Part shown: positions 1 through 8,481 of the stretch, piece by piece
How the letters are laid out: every line of letters begins with the position of its first letter
How positions within the stretch are numbered: the first letter of the stretch is position 1
DNA from: Staphylospora marina
GTDB taxonomy: Bacteria > Bacillota > Bacilli > Thermoactinomycetales > Thermoactinomycetaceae
Length of the DNA stretch: 64,000 nucleotides
NCBI RefSeq assembly: GCF_003856495.1
Contig: NZ_CP034118.1
Coordinates: 1,158,001-1,222,000 of the forward strand
Direction: 5' to 3'
Made by a program: the position numbers and the translations under genes
Notes under the pieces: model-generated
Databases searched by the model: none
What the model saw: the letters and a program-made list of their open reading frames with translations, nothing else
Told to the model about the DNA's origin: nothing

Positions 1-1
1 T

Positions 2-328
2 GAGGTGAACGCGGAAAAAACGCGCGTGCTTCGGTCGTCCACCCGTCAACAGGTGACCGGTGTGGTGGTGAACGAAAAGCCGAACATCTCCCGGAATGAA
101 CTGCGAAGATTCCGGGCGATTCTTCACCGGGTTTGGCAAAACGGCCCGGAGGCGGAAAACCGGGATGGGCATCCCCGTTTCTGGGAGTTCATCCAGGGAT
201 ATGCCGCCTGGATTCGCATGGTACGGCCGGATCTGGAAGGCAAACTGGCGGTGCAACTTGCGCGCATCGCGGAAAAACATCGCTTGCCCGTGGCCGGTTG
301 GGTGAAAGAAACCGCCGTGCGCGGATGA
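2..328 (+). CDS. Retron-type reverse transcriptase, C-terminal fragment (cut by window edge)
   Basis: The frame is open to the left edge, so only about the last 108 residues are visible. They contain STRQQVTGVVVNEKPNISR followed by a basic helix (LRRFRAILHR) and a FWEFIQGYAAWIRMVRPD segment. A VTG triplet followed by an Asn in the thumb (region Y) is a recognised hallmark of retron reverse transcriptases, and the following segments match that family's usual C-terminus. The catalytic YADD region, the msr-msd RNA and any effector gene would lie to the left, outside the window. A strong terminator follows immediately. A group II intron maturase is less likely because no X/HNH domain follows the thumb. 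Confidence 0.8.
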   Translation, partial: EVNAEKTRVLRSSTRQQVTGVVVNEKPNISRNELRRFRAILHRVWQNGPEAENRDGHPRFWEFIQGYAAWIRMVRPDLEGKLAVQLARIAEKHRLPVAGWVKETAVRG

Positions 329-374
329 GTGAAAAGATTGATGGGGTTTTGCCTTGGCGGACTTTGTCCGTCGT

Positions 375-536
375 TTACCGGACTCTCATCAGAGTCCGGT
401 TTTTTGGCGTTTTCAGACGACGGTTCAGGTATTCTTTCAACGTCAGGGGATGGGTTGCCAATGAGCGCAGGCAGGCACGAACTTGCCAAGCTTTGCCTGT
501 CACCCGCAGACCGTGGGAATCCACATCGATTTTCAA
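375..536 (-). CDS. mciZ: MciZ, mother-cell inhibitor of FtsZ
   Basis: A 53-residue peptide starting at a TTG preceded by AAAGGAG. Residues 9-18 (GLRVTGKAWQ) and the following VRACL helix align without gaps to B. subtilis MciZ (GVVLVGKAW, IRAKL), a 40-aa peptide that caps FtsZ filaments and blocks Z-ring formation in the mother cell during sporulation. It lies next to nudF, as in Bacillus, but on the opposite strand to it here. After residue 41 the frame runs on for 12 residues (KTPKNRTLMRVR) encoded inside the terminator of the neighbouring reverse transcriptase gene, giving a tail that the Bacillus peptide lacks. The frame stays open upstream to an ATG at 641, but that start has no ribosome binding site. 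Confidence 0.85.
   Translation of the reverse strand: MKIDVDSHGLRVTGKAWQVRACLRSLATHPLTLKEYLNRRLKTPKNRTLMRVR
377..405 (+). terminator. Rho-independent terminator of the reverse transcriptase gene
   Basis: A perfect 10-bp stem ACCGGACTCT / AGAGTCCGGT with a CATC loop, followed by six T. It also supplies the 3' end of the opposing mciZ reading frame, so the two transcription units converge and overlap here. Confidence 0.9.
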
Positions 537-653
537 TTTGCTCGACTCCTTTGTTTTTGCCGTTGCGACGGCGAAATCATGCGACGCAGCGGCGGAAACG
601 TCCTTTTTCCCATCGTGATTGCCATCTTTGTACCGTTTCATACGCCGGAACCG

Positions 654-691
654 GGGGCAATATGCCCCGTGACCGGCAGGTGGGGTATAAT
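654..691 (+). promoter_or_regulatory. nudF promoter with palindrome over the -35
   Basis: TATAAT at 686-691 is a perfect -10 about 33 bp before the nudF ATG. No good -35 is visible; at its expected place lies the inverted repeat GGGGCA-ATA-TGCCCC (654-668), which could bind a regulator. The -10 is clear; a regulatory role for the palindrome is inference. Confidence 0.45.
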
Positions 692-723
692 GGGGGAGTG
701 AACCGAGAGCGGGAGATGAGAAA

Positions 724-1269
724 ATGAAGCATCTGGAAGAGAAAACGATAGCCAGCCGTACCCTGTTTGAAGGAAGGGTGGTCCGGCTGCAGGTGGATGA
801 GGTGCTTCTGCCGAACGGCAACACCTCCACACGGGAGATCATCAAACACCCCGGAGCGGTGTGTGTCATGGCCGTGACGGAGGAAGGCAAACTGATTTTG
901 GTTCGGCAGTACCGCAAGGCGATGGACAAAGTGACGTTGGAGATCCCGGCCGGCAAGTTGAATCCCGGTGAAGATCCCGCAGCGTGCGCGCTTCGGGAAC
1001 TGGAAGAGGAAACGGGATTGGTGGCGGAAGGGCTGGATCCCGTGATCGCTTTTTACACGGCCCCCGGCTTCACCGATGAACGGATTCATTTTTTCCGGGC
1101 CCGCGGATTGAAGCGGGGAACGTTCCGACCGGATGAGGACGAGTTTGTGGAACGGGTGGAATTGACACTGGAAGAGTGCCGCGAAAAGATCAAAAGCGGA
1201 GAAATCTGCGACGCCAAAACGGTGATGGCCGTCTGGCTCCGGGAAATGGAAGAGGCGGGCCTCCGATGA
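724..1269 (+). CDS. nudF: ADP-ribose pyrophosphatase (Nudix hydrolase)
   Basis: A 181-aa Nudix hydrolase that splits ADP-ribose into AMP and ribose-5-phosphate, clearing a reactive NAD breakdown product in the cytoplasm. The full Nudix box G-x5-E-x7-REUxEExGU is present at roughly residues 79-101 (GKLNPGED...RELEEETGL), and the N-terminal TLFEGRVVRLQVDEV plus the ...HPGAVCVMAV segment are typical of the NudF/YqkG group. The length is normal. Its stop overlaps the start of the following endonuclease Q gene by ATGA, so the two are translationally coupled. The Bacillus order (mciZ, nudF, yqxK, spoIIM) supports orthology. Confidence 0.92.
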   Translation: MKHLEEKTIASRTLFEGRVVRLQVDEVLLPNGNTSTREIIKHPGAVCVMAVTEEGKLILVRQYRKAMDKVTLEIPAGKLNPGEDPAACALRELEEETGLVAEGLDPVIAFYTAPGFTDERIHFFRARGLKRGTFRPDEDEFVERVELTLEECREKIKSGEICDAKTVMAVWLREMEEAGLR

Positions 1270-2447
1270 TCTTCCGGTCCGTGTTCGCCGACCTGCACAT
1301 TCACATCGGGCGAACCGAAAGCGGTCTTCCGGTCAAAATCACGGCGGCGCGGAACTTGACGTTTCGAAACATCATCCGGGAGGCGCATCATCGCAAGGGC
1401 CTTCGCCTGATCGGCATCATCGATGCCCATTCACCCCCGGTTCAGGAAGAAATCCGGCAGATGCTTGCCGCCGGGGAATTGCGGGAACATCCGGACGGAG
1501 GGCTTGTCTACGGGGATACCGTCTGCATTCCCGGAGCGGAAATCGAGGTGAAAGAGGAGGGAACGGGTCCCGCCCACGTGCTCGTCTATTTTCCGCATCT
1601 GGAGACGATGGAGAGGTTCACCGCCTGGTGCGCCCGGCACATGACCAATGTCCGGCTCAGCACCCAACGTTTGTACCGACCGGTGCGGGAATTGCAGAAA
1701 AAAACGAAAGAATGGGGCGGATTGTTCATCCCTGCCCATGTTTTCACTCCGTTCAAAAGCCTCTACGGCAGCGCGGTGGACCGGATGGACGAGCTCCTGG
1801 ATCCGGACCTGGTGCATGCCGTGGAGTTGGGGCTCAGTTCCGATTCGGAAATGGCGGATCATGTTCCGGAACTGGCGAGGTTCACGTTCGTGACCGATTC
1901 CGATGCCCATTCCCTGCCCAAGATCGGCAGGGAGTACAATGAACTGTGGATGAAGGAACCGTCGTTCCGGGAACTCCGGCTCGCTTTGGAGCGTCGGGAA
2001 GGACGCCGGGTGAAGGCCAATTACGGCCTGGACCCGAGGTTGGGAAAATACTACCGGACCCGTTGCAAGGCTTGCGGCGAGCTGTGGTCGGAAGCATCCG
2101 GCGCTTGTTGCCCATCCTGCGGAAGCGGGAAAAAAGTGACCGGCGTCCGCGACCGCATTCTCTCCATCGGGAATCGGGAATCCCGATCGCCCGAACACCG
2201 TCCGCCGTATGTCCGGCAGGTTCCGTTGGAATTCATTCCGGGGCTGGGCCGAAAAACCTTGGACAAGTTGCTGGACGTCTTCGGAACGGAGATGGATGTC
2301 CTGCACCGGGCTTCCGTGGAAGAAATCGGCCGGGTGGTGGGAGAAGATCTTGCCGGACTCATCGGTCGGTCCCGCGAAGGCAAGCTTCGGCTTGAAGAGG
2401 GGGGCGGCGGGGAGTACGGCCGGGTGTCAAAGATGGAAACAACCTGA
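1266..2447 (+). CDS. Endonuclease Q family protein (YqxK-like)
   Basis: A 393-aa protein. The N-terminal PHP-type metal site begins at FADLHIHIGRT, with further ligands in GIIDAHSPP, FIPAHVFTP and FVTDSDAHS. A four-cysteine zinc ribbon (CKACGELW...CCPSCGSG) lies near residues 263-285, followed by a helix-hairpin-helix-like C-terminus (FIPGLGRKTLDKLLDVFG). This matches archaeal and bacillar EndoQ, which nicks DNA 5' to deaminated bases such as uracil, hypoxanthine and xanthine. The start is the ATG overlapping the nudF stop; a longer frame from 1176 overlaps nudF and is not needed. Together with nudF it forms a nucleotide/DNA damage-handling pair. Activity is inferred from family. Confidence 0.85.
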   Translation: MIFRSVFADLHIHIGRTESGLPVKITAARNLTFRNIIREAHHRKGLRLIGIIDAHSPPVQEEIRQMLAAGELREHPDGGLVYGDTVCIPGAEIEVKEEGTGPAHVLVYFPHLETMERFTAWCARHMTNVRLSTQRLYRPVRELQKKTKEWGGLFIPAHVFTPFKSLYGSAVDRMDELLDPDLVHAVELGLSSDSEMADHVPELARFTFVTDSDAHSLPKIGREYNELWMKEPSFRELRLALERREGRRVKANYGLDPRLGKYYRTRCKACGELWSEASGACCPSCGSGKKVTGVRDRILSIGNRESRSPEHRPPYVRQVPLEFIPGLGRKTLDKLLDVFGTEMDVLHRASVEEIGRVVGEDLAGLIGRSREGKLRLEEGGGGEYGRVSKMETT

Positions 2448-2471
2448 CAGGATCGGGGCATACAAGAATAA

Positions 2472-2499
2472 AAAATCCCGTCGCATCCGACGGGATTTT
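2472..2499. terminator. Bidirectional Rho-independent terminator
   Basis: Stem AAAATCCCGTCG / CGACGGGATTTT with a CATC loop. It has T-runs on both strands, so it ends the nudF-endoQ unit (plus) and the hut unit (minus). Confidence 0.88.
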
Positions 2500-2590
2500 G
2501 CTTTTTGACGTTTTCCTCTCCTCCATGATGTGCTCGTTATCTGCCCCTTTCCAAGACTGCTTTCCACTGGACGGGGGCTTCCTGTTTGTT

Positions 2591-3871
2591 TCACTGCACG
2601 ATTTGTCCGCCCGACACCACGATTTCTCCCCGTTTGATCACGGTGTCCACGTGGTTGATGCCGAAATGGTAGGGCAGGTAAGCCGGATTGTCCGCGTTGT
2701 AGAGAACGAGGTCCGCCTGTTTGCCCGGCTCAAGGCTGCCGATCCGGTCCCCGCGTCCGATGGCGCAGGCGGCATTGACGGTCATGGCCGTGATCACTTC
2801 TTCCGGGGTCATTCCCAGGTTGAGACAGGCCAGCGTCATGACCAGCTGCAAGGATTCGGTGGGAGAGCTGCCCGGATTGTAATCGGTGGAAAGGGCGACG
2901 GCCAGTCCCATGTCGATCATGTCACGGGCGCGTGCATGGGGAGCGCGCAGGTTGAACGAGGTGGCCGGCAGACAGACGGCGATGACGCCGGCATCCCGCA
3001 TGGCCCGGAGCCCTTCATCGGTGGCGGCCAGCAGGTGTTCGGCCGAGACGCAGCCCAGTTCCGCAGCCAGTCGGGCTCCGCCGAGCGGTTCGATCTCATC
3101 GGCATGCAGTTTCAGACCGAAGCCGAGCTTTTTGGCCGCGAAGAGAATCTGACGCGATTCTTCGACGGAGAAAACTCCGTGTTCACAGAACACATCGCAA
3201 TACTCCGCCAATCCTTGACGTTTCACTTCCGGCAGCATTTCCTCGATGACGAGCCGGACGTATTCGCCGGAGCGCCCCTTGTATTCTTCGGGGACGGCAT
3301 GCGCGCCCATGAACGTGGAAACCAGCTCCACCGGGTGGGTTTCGTTCAACCGTTTGGCAACCCGGAGCTGTTTCAGTTCGTCCTCCAGGGTGAGACCGTA
3401 GCCGCTTTTCGCTTCCACGGTGGTGGCTCCGAACAACATCAGGAGATCCAGGCTTTTCCGCGCTTTTTCATAAAGTTGGTCCTCCGAGGCGGCGCGGGTG
3501 GCGCGGACGGTGCTGAGAATGCCGCCCCCTTGGGCGAGAATGTCCAGATAGGGCACGCCTTGCAGTTTGAGATGATACTCATGCTCCCGGGAGCCGCCGT
3601 GCACCAGATGCGTGTGCGGCTCGACCAGTCCCGGCGTCACCAGTCGTCCTTCTGCGTCCAGCGTCCGTTCCGTCCGGAGTCCGGCGACGGCTTGACGGAC
3701 ATCCGCTTCCGGACCGGCGGCCACGATGACGCCGTCGGCGATGGCGACCGCGCCGCCGCTGACCGTGCCGGTGTCCGACATCTCCGCGCCCCTGCGGGGG
3801 CCGGGGGATCCTTTCATGGTGACCAGTTGGCCGATGTTGTGAATCAACAGATCAATCCGTTCCGGTTTCAT
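2591..3871 (-). CDS. hutI: Imidazolonepropionase
   Basis: A 426-aa amidohydrolase for the third step of histidine degradation: 4-imidazolone-5-propanoate to N-formimidoyl-L-glutamate. Metal and substrate residues are visible in TPGLVEPHTHLVHGGSREHE (residues about 78-97), KLHADEIEPLGGA, SAEHLLAA and ALSTDYNPGSSP. The ATG has a good GAGGAGG ribosome binding site. It is the last gene of hutG-hutU-hutI, 106 bp after hutU with a hairpin in between. Length and motifs are normal. Confidence 0.96.
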   Translation of the reverse strand: MKPERIDLLIHNIGQLVTMKGSPGPRRGAEMSDTGTVSGGAVAIADGVIVAAGPEADVRQAVAGLRTERTLDAEGRLVTPGLVEPHTHLVHGGSREHEYHLKLQGVPYLDILAQGGGILSTVRATRAASEDQLYEKARKSLDLLMLFGATTVEAKSGYGLTLEDELKQLRVAKRLNETHPVELVSTFMGAHAVPEEYKGRSGEYVRLVIEEMLPEVKRQGLAEYCDVFCEHGVFSVEESRQILFAAKKLGFGLKLHADEIEPLGGARLAAELGCVSAEHLLAATDEGLRAMRDAGVIAVCLPATSFNLRAPHARARDMIDMGLAVALSTDYNPGSSPTESLQLVMTLACLNLGMTPEEVITAMTVNAACAIGRGDRIGSLEPGKQADLVLYNADNPAYLPYHFGINHVDTVIKRGEIVVSGGQIVQ

Positions 3872-3892
3872 GAACGTTCCTCCTCGCAGATT

Positions 3893-3929
3893 CGGGCACT
3901 CCGGAGATCATGTTCTCACGGAATGCCCG
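3893..3929 (-). other. Intercistronic hairpin between hutU and hutI
   Basis: Inverted repeat CGGGCA..TCCG / CGGA..TGCCCG in the 106-bp gap. It has no T-run on the minus strand, so it is more likely an mRNA stability or processing hairpin than a terminator. Confidence 0.4.
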
Positions 3930-3977
3930 GGAATGCCGCACGTCACGGGTCGGATGATGAAAATCGGTGTGCCTGCG

Positions 3978-5642
3978 TCAGATTCCGAGCATCGGCACGC
4001 GGACACCGCGTTCTTTGGCGGTTTGGATGGCCAGCTCATAGCCGGCATCGGCGTGACGGATGATGCCCATGCCCGGGTCGGTGGTGAGCACGCGGGAGAG
4101 ACGTTCTTCGGCTTCCTTGGTTCCGTCCGCAACGACGACCATGCCGGCGTGCAAGGAATATCCCATGCCCACGCCGCCGCCGTGGTGGAACGATACCCAG
4201 CTGGCGCCTGCCGCGGTGTTGACCAAGGCATTGAGCACCGCCCAGTCGGCGATGACGTCGCTGCCGTCCTTCATGGCCTCCGTTTCCCGGTTGGGCGAGG
4301 CGACCGAACCGCAATCCAGATGATCCCGACCGATTACGATCGGAGCGGAGAGCTCACCGCTTCGGACCATCTCGTTGATGGCCAGACCCAGTTTGGCCCG
4401 TTCGCCGTAGCCCAGCCAGCAGATGCGGGCGGGGAGTCCCTGGAAGGCCACCTTTTCGCGGGCCATGGTGATCCAGCGACGCAGATGTTCGTTTTCCGGG
4501 AACAGCTTGAGCACGAGCTCGTCGGTTTTGTAAATGTCTTCCGGATCGCCGGAGAGGGCGGCCCAGCGGAACGGACCTTTTCCTTCGCAGAACAGCGGCC
4601 GGATGTAGGCCGGAACGAATCCAGGGAAGTTGAACGCGTCCTTGACGCCTTCCTCGTAAGCCATCTGACGGATGTTGTTGCCGTAGTCAAACACCACGGA
4701 GCCCGCTTTTTGCATGTCCAGCATGGCTTGCACGTGAACGGCCATCGATTCCCGGGCCAGGCGGATGTAGGTGTCCGGATCGTTTTTCCGCAATTCGCCC
4801 GCCTTCTCCAGCGTCATTCCACGGGGGATGTATCCGTTCAGCGGATCGTGGGCGGAGGTCTGGTCCGTCACGAAATCGGGCACGATGCCGCGCTTCACGA
4901 ACTCCGGATAAATCTCGGCGGCGTTGCCCAACAGCCCGATGGACAGCGGTTTTCCTTTTTCTTGGGCTTCCCGGGCCAGTTTCATCGCTTCGTCCAGGTC
5001 ATCCACCATGACGTCGAGGTAGCGGGTGTCGATTCTTCGCCGGATGCGGACCGGGTCGACTTCCACACAGATGACCACCCCTTCGTTCATGGTGACCGCC
5101 AGCGGTTGGGCGCCGCCCATGCCCCCGAGACCGGCGGTCAGGGTGAGAGTCCCCTTCAACGAACCGCCGCGGTGCTGACGGGCCGCTTCGGCGAACGTTT
5201 CATACGTTCCCTGCAGGATGCCCTGGGTGCCGATGTAGATCCAACTGCCGGCGGTCATCTGGCCGTACATGATCAGCCCTTTTTGTTCCAGTTCGCGGAA
5301 CGTCTCCCAGTTGGCCCACGCCGGCACGATCATGGAGTTGGAGATCAGCACGCGGGGGGCGAGAGAGTGCGTGCGGAAAATGCCGACCGGTTTGCCGGAC
5401 TGGACCAACAGCGTTTCATCGGATTCCAGATTCTTCAGACATTCGACGATTTTGTCGAAGCAGTCCCAGTTGCGGGCCGCTTTGCCGATCCCGCCGTATA
5501 CGACCAAGTCTTCCGGGCGTTCTGCCACTTCGGGATCCAGGTTGTTCATCAGCATGCGCAAGGCGGCCTCCTGTTGCCAGCCCTTTGCATTCAGCTTGTT
5601 GCCGCGCGGTGCGCGGACCACCCGTTTGTTCTCTTCACCCAT
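3978..5642 (-). CDS. hutU: Urocanate hydratase
   Basis: A 554-aa NAD+-dependent enzyme of the second step of histidine degradation: urocanate to imidazolonepropionate. The family signature is seen in [15 protein letters not shown], in the NAD-binding [19 protein letters not shown] segment (about residues 172-190), and in the C-terminal [17 protein letters not shown]. The length equals the bacterial family norm. The start ATG has AAGGGGCGATCTCTC upstream. It sits between hutG and hutI on the same strand. No hutH (histidine ammonia-lyase) is in the window, so the first enzyme of the pathway must be elsewhere. Confidence 0.97.
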   Translation of the reverse strand: MGEENKRVVRAPRGNKLNAKGWQQEAALRMLMNNLDPEVAERPEDLVVYGGIGKAARNWDCFDKIVECLKNLESDETLLVQSGKPVGIFRTHSLAPRVLISNSMIVPAWANWETFRELEQKGLIMYGQMTAGSWIYIGTQGILQGTYETFAEAARQHRGGSLKGTLTLTAGLGGMGGAQPLAVTMNEGVVICVEVDPVRIRRRIDTRYLDVMVDDLDEAMKLAREAQEKGKPLSIGLLGNAAEIYPEFVKRGIVPDFVTDQTSAHDPLNGYIPRGMTLEKAGELRKNDPDTYIRLARESMAVHVQAMLDMQKAGSVVFDYGNNIRQMAYEEGVKDAFNFPGFVPAYIRPLFCEGKGPFRWAALSGDPEDIYKTDELVLKLFPENEHLRRWITMAREKVAFQGLPARICWLGYGERAKLGLAINEMVRSGELSAPIVIGRDHLDCGSVASPNRETEAMKDGSDVIADWAVLNALVNTAAGASWVSFHHGGGVGMGYSLHAGMVVVADGTKEAEERLSRVLTTDPGMGIIRHADAGYELAIQTAKERGVRVPMLGI

Positions 5643-5728
5643 GAGAGATCGCCCCTTTTTCTGGAATGTGGATCATGTTTACTTGCCGGAAAAAGCCCGT
5701 TTCCGGAATGGTTTGGCTTCGGTTTTCT

Positions 5729-6709
5729 TCACTTCGGCCGTTTCGCCACGCCGGCCAGGAAATTCAGGATCACGTGCAGGGCGGCGCGGACGGTTGCGCG
5801 GCGCGGATCCTGCAGCGGATCGATGCAGACGATGTCGAAACCGCGAACGTTGGGATTCATTCCGAGAAGATGCACGGCATCCATCAACTGCCATGACGTC
5901 ATGCCGGCGGGAACCATTGCGGGGACCCCGGGACCGAATGCCTGATCCAACACGTCCATGTCCACGGTGACGTAAATGGCTTCCGTTCCGTCTCCGGCGA
6001 TTTCCATGGCTTGCTGAATCAACGGTTCGATGCCTTCCCGTGCCACCTGGCGGGCGGTGAACTGGGTGATGCCTTGGGACAGCGCATATTCCCGGTAGGG
6101 CTTGGAGTTGGCGAAACTGTGGATGCCCACCTGGACGATGTGCTTGCCTTCCACCGTGCCGGATTCGAGCAGGCCCCGGATGGGGGTTCCGTTGGTCGGA
6201 CCGCCGTCTTCCAGATTGCGGACGTCCATGTGAGCATCAATCTGCACGATCCCCACCTTTCCCTTGAAGCGCTTTTTGAACGCTTTCACCGACGGGCAGG
6301 TGATGGAGTGGTCGCCGCCGGCAATGACGGGCAGCAGATCGGGCAAGGCCTGGTACACGTTGGTGAGAGCCTGTTCGATGTTGGCATGGCAGCGCGACAG
6401 GTCGGTTGGGTGCATTTGGATGTCACCCAGGTCCCGGGCGCGCAATTCCTGGAGATCCACATCGTGATCGATGCTGTAGGTGGTGACGGCCGGGAACAGC
6501 TCCCTGAGGGCATTGGGGGTCATGGATGCCGCGGACACACTGATCGATGTCTTGGAAAGAGGCGCTCCGATGAAGCCGATGTCGATCGGTTCTTCACCGT
6601 CCCAGGGGGTGAGCCACTGCGACACTTTGGTCTCATAGCGGTCCCGCCAGTTGCTTCTGCGGATCAGTTCCGGCGGATGGAGCAGTTCGATCCGTTGTTT
6701 CAAGACCAC
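5729..6709 (-). CDS. hutG: Formimidoylglutamase (arginase/agmatinase family)
   Basis: A 326-aa ureohydrolase-family protein. The Mn-binding motifs are complete: GGDHSITCPS, QIDAHMDVR and VTVDMDVLDQAFGPG. With hutU and hutI beside it, the likely reaction is N-formimidoyl-L-glutamate + water to glutamate + formamide. The GTG start is 6 nt after GGAGG. It is the first gene of the hut unit; 295 bp separate it from the AraC-type regulator. Agmatinase is an alternative on sequence alone; context makes HutG much more likely. Confidence 0.9.
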   Translation of the reverse strand: MVLKQRIELLHPPELIRRSNWRDRYETKVSQWLTPWDGEEPIDIGFIGAPLSKTSISVSAASMTPNALRELFPAVTTYSIDHDVDLQELRARDLGDIQMHPTDLSRCHANIEQALTNVYQALPDLLPVIAGGDHSITCPSVKAFKKRFKGKVGIVQIDAHMDVRNLEDGGPTNGTPIRGLLESGTVEGKHIVQVGIHSFANSKPYREYALSQGITQFTARQVAREGIEPLIQQAMEIAGDGTEAIYVTVDMDVLDQAFGPGVPAMVPAGMTSWQLMDAVHLLGMNPNVRGFDIVCIDPLQDPRRATVRAALHVILNFLAGVAKRPK

Positions 6710-6924
6710 TCAGCCTCCAAAAGGGTGCTTTTTTGGCAATGATCCGTGTTTCGGTGGTTGGCGAACCGGGAAACCGGTGGAACCGATCCACGGTCCGCCA
6801 CGGAAAGGACGTTGTTGCGTGTGCATTGACGAAGCACACGATGATGATTTGTTGCGGATCTGGTGAAAGATGTCCTTCCGGTTCCGGAGTCAGACAGGTT
6901 TCGTTCGAAACCGTGATGTCGGAA

Positions 6925-6969
6925 AGGAACCGCTTTCAATGAAATGGATGACCGGTTTCACGGAGTATA
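6925..6969 (-). promoter_or_regulatory. hut promoter region with a cre-like site
   Basis: Minus-strand -10 TATACT at 6964-6969 lacks a good -35, suggesting activator dependence. TGAAAGCGGTTCCT at 6925-6938 resembles a CcpA cre box (TGWAANCGNTNWCA) with mismatches at its end, placed about 30 bp downstream where it could act as a roadblock. No other structure was recognised in the 295-bp hutG upstream region. Confidence 0.35.
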
Positions 6970-7004
6970 GATCGGATGGAATGATTATGTGGTCATTTTG
7001 TATT

Positions 7005-8231
7005 CTACAAAAACAAAAAACGCCGTTCACTGACCGATTTTGGGGATGATTCGCACGATTTTGTTTTTCGGTATTCGGATGGCGTAATCCCTGACATTTT
7101 TTTGAATGTTCGCGAGAAGTAGTTGGGATCCTCGAATCCGACCAGTCCGGCGATTTCCCGGATCGTGCAATCGGTGTGTTCGAGGAAGTGCGCCGCTTTT
7201 TCCAAACGAAGACGATTCAGAAATTCCATCGGGGGAATCCCCGTTTCCCGCTTGAACCGGTGACTCAGATGCCATGCGCTCAAGCAGCAGGATTGGGCAA
7301 GTTGCTCAAGGGAAATTTTTTCGCGAAGATGTTTTTTCAGGTAGAGAATGGCCTTGCGGATGACCGGAGAAACATCGTCCGGCGGATGCGGCTGAACCAT
7401 CCCGCACAGTTTTCCGGCGTACTCGCAAACCTTCCGCACAAATTTGTCGTACCGGATGGTGCCAAAGAGATCCTGGATGAACCGTGCGTGTTCCGCAAGA
7501 ATTTCCGCGGGATTCGCTCCGGATTCAAGAACTTGCCGGGAAAGAAACACCACCAGTTCCACGGCTTCCGACTTGAACATGTCCACGTCGTGCCGATAGG
7601 CATCCGCCAGTTTTTCCAGAAGGTCGCCCAGGAGGGAACACGTTCCGTCCGCGTCCCCGATGCGCAGAGTGGCTGCCAGTTCGGCCCGCTCCATGTTGGT
7701 GACCGGAGATTCGGGAGATTCAGGTCGCGGTTGCTTCGGTTCATAATGGAAAATGAGAGATGTTCCCTGGAAAAACCGGTCCACCATGGCTTCCTTCGCC
7801 TCTTTGAACGATCGGTGAAGAAGGTGGGGATTGTCGAAACAGCCGCCGATTCCCACCGACACCCGGACACCCCGGTCTTCGCAACACCGCAGAATTCTCC
7901 GGGCGAGCCGATCTGCCGTTTGTCGCCATCGCTCCCGTGGCCCCGGATCCGCCAGCACCGCCAAAACCCCTTCCTCGACCCACATCCGGGTGTGAGGAAC
8001 CGTCATCGCTTCCCGAACCCCGTCCGACACCCGTTGACCGATCTCCTTTCTCCACCGGATGGGCTTTCCGTCGACCAGGTCCGGATAAAGATCCACCGAC
8101 ACCACCATCACGATCCGCGGATGAATCGAAATGCCGCAGGCTTCCTGCAAGTCCCGGAAGCTTCCTTCATGCACCAGGGTGCCTGACAGCAGCAACTGGG
8201 AGAAAACGGCTTGCGCGGGATTCAGTTGCAT
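7005..8231 (-). CDS. AraC-family transcriptional regulator
   Basis: A 408-aa protein. The C-terminal ~100 residues are a complete two-helix-turn-helix AraC domain (ISLEQLAQSCCLSAWHLSHR and TIREIAGLVGFEDPNYFSRTF, then GITPSEYRK). The N-terminal and middle part resembles the degenerate cyclase-like sensing domain of YesN/CdaR-type regulators (PRIVMVVSVDLYP...GVRVSVGIGG), followed by a helical dimerisation region. No phospho-receiver domain is present. The ATG has GAGGAGG 7 nt upstream. It is co-oriented with and directly upstream of hutG, so control of histidine use is a reasonable guess; the ligand and targets are unknown. Confidence 0.85.
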   Translation of the reverse strand: MQLNPAQAVFSQLLLSGTLVHEGSFRDLQEACGISIHPRIVMVVSVDLYPDLVDGKPIRWRKEIGQRVSDGVREAMTVPHTRMWVEEGVLAVLADPGPRERWRQTADRLARRILRCCEDRGVRVSVGIGGCFDNPHLLHRSFKEAKEAMVDRFFQGTSLIFHYEPKQPRPESPESPVTNMERAELAATLRIGDADGTCSLLGDLLEKLADAYRHDVDMFKSEAVELVVFLSRQVLESGANPAEILAEHARFIQDLFGTIRYDKFVRKVCEYAGKLCGMVQPHPPDDVSPVIRKAILYLKKHLREKISLEQLAQSCCLSAWHLSHRFKRETGIPPMEFLNRLRLEKAAHFLEHTDCTIREIAGLVGFEDPNYFSRTFKKMSGITPSEYRKTKSCESSPKSVSERRFLFL

Positions 8232-8306
8232 ACAGATGCCTCCTCATGGATGGTGTCCGGCGATTTTGACGCGGCTGAAAGGTTCAACACGCCGGGGTTT
8301 TTAGTC

Positions 8307-8335
8307 ATTTTCCCGAAGAGCGGGAATCTTTGCAA
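8307..8335 (-). promoter_or_regulatory. Putative promoter of the AraC-type regulator with an inverted repeat in the spacer
   Basis: Minus strand: TTGCAA (8330-8335), 17-bp spacer, GAAAAT (8307-8312). The perfect inverted repeat TTCCCG-N5-CGGGAA (8310-8326) occupies the spacer, the classical place for a repressor or autoregulator. Confidence 0.4.
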
Positions 8336-8424
8336 GCACAGCCGGAATGAAAAATCAGCCAATCCCCGGGAACCGGGCTGTGCATCATCGGTACGCGATT
8401 CCATGGGATGTCGGGTTCCGGACA

Positions 8425-8453
8425 CAAAAAAACCCCGTCGCTTTCGGGACGGG
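8425..8453 (-). terminator. Rho-independent terminator
   Basis: On the minus strand, stem CCCGTC / GACGGG with an 8-nt loop, then G and seven T. It lies just after the 8482-8856 gene. Confidence 0.75.
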
Positions 8454-8481
8454 ATGTTCGGCTTTCGGCGTATGTTTTCTT

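Noticed and set aside
375-641. Longer mciZ starting at ATG 641
   Set aside because: No ribosome binding site, and the extra residues have no match to MciZ; the TTG at 536 has AAAGGAG.
2498-5945. Long plus-strand frames (521 and 691 codons)
   Set aside because: They are antisense to hutI, hutU and hutG, which carry complete motifs.
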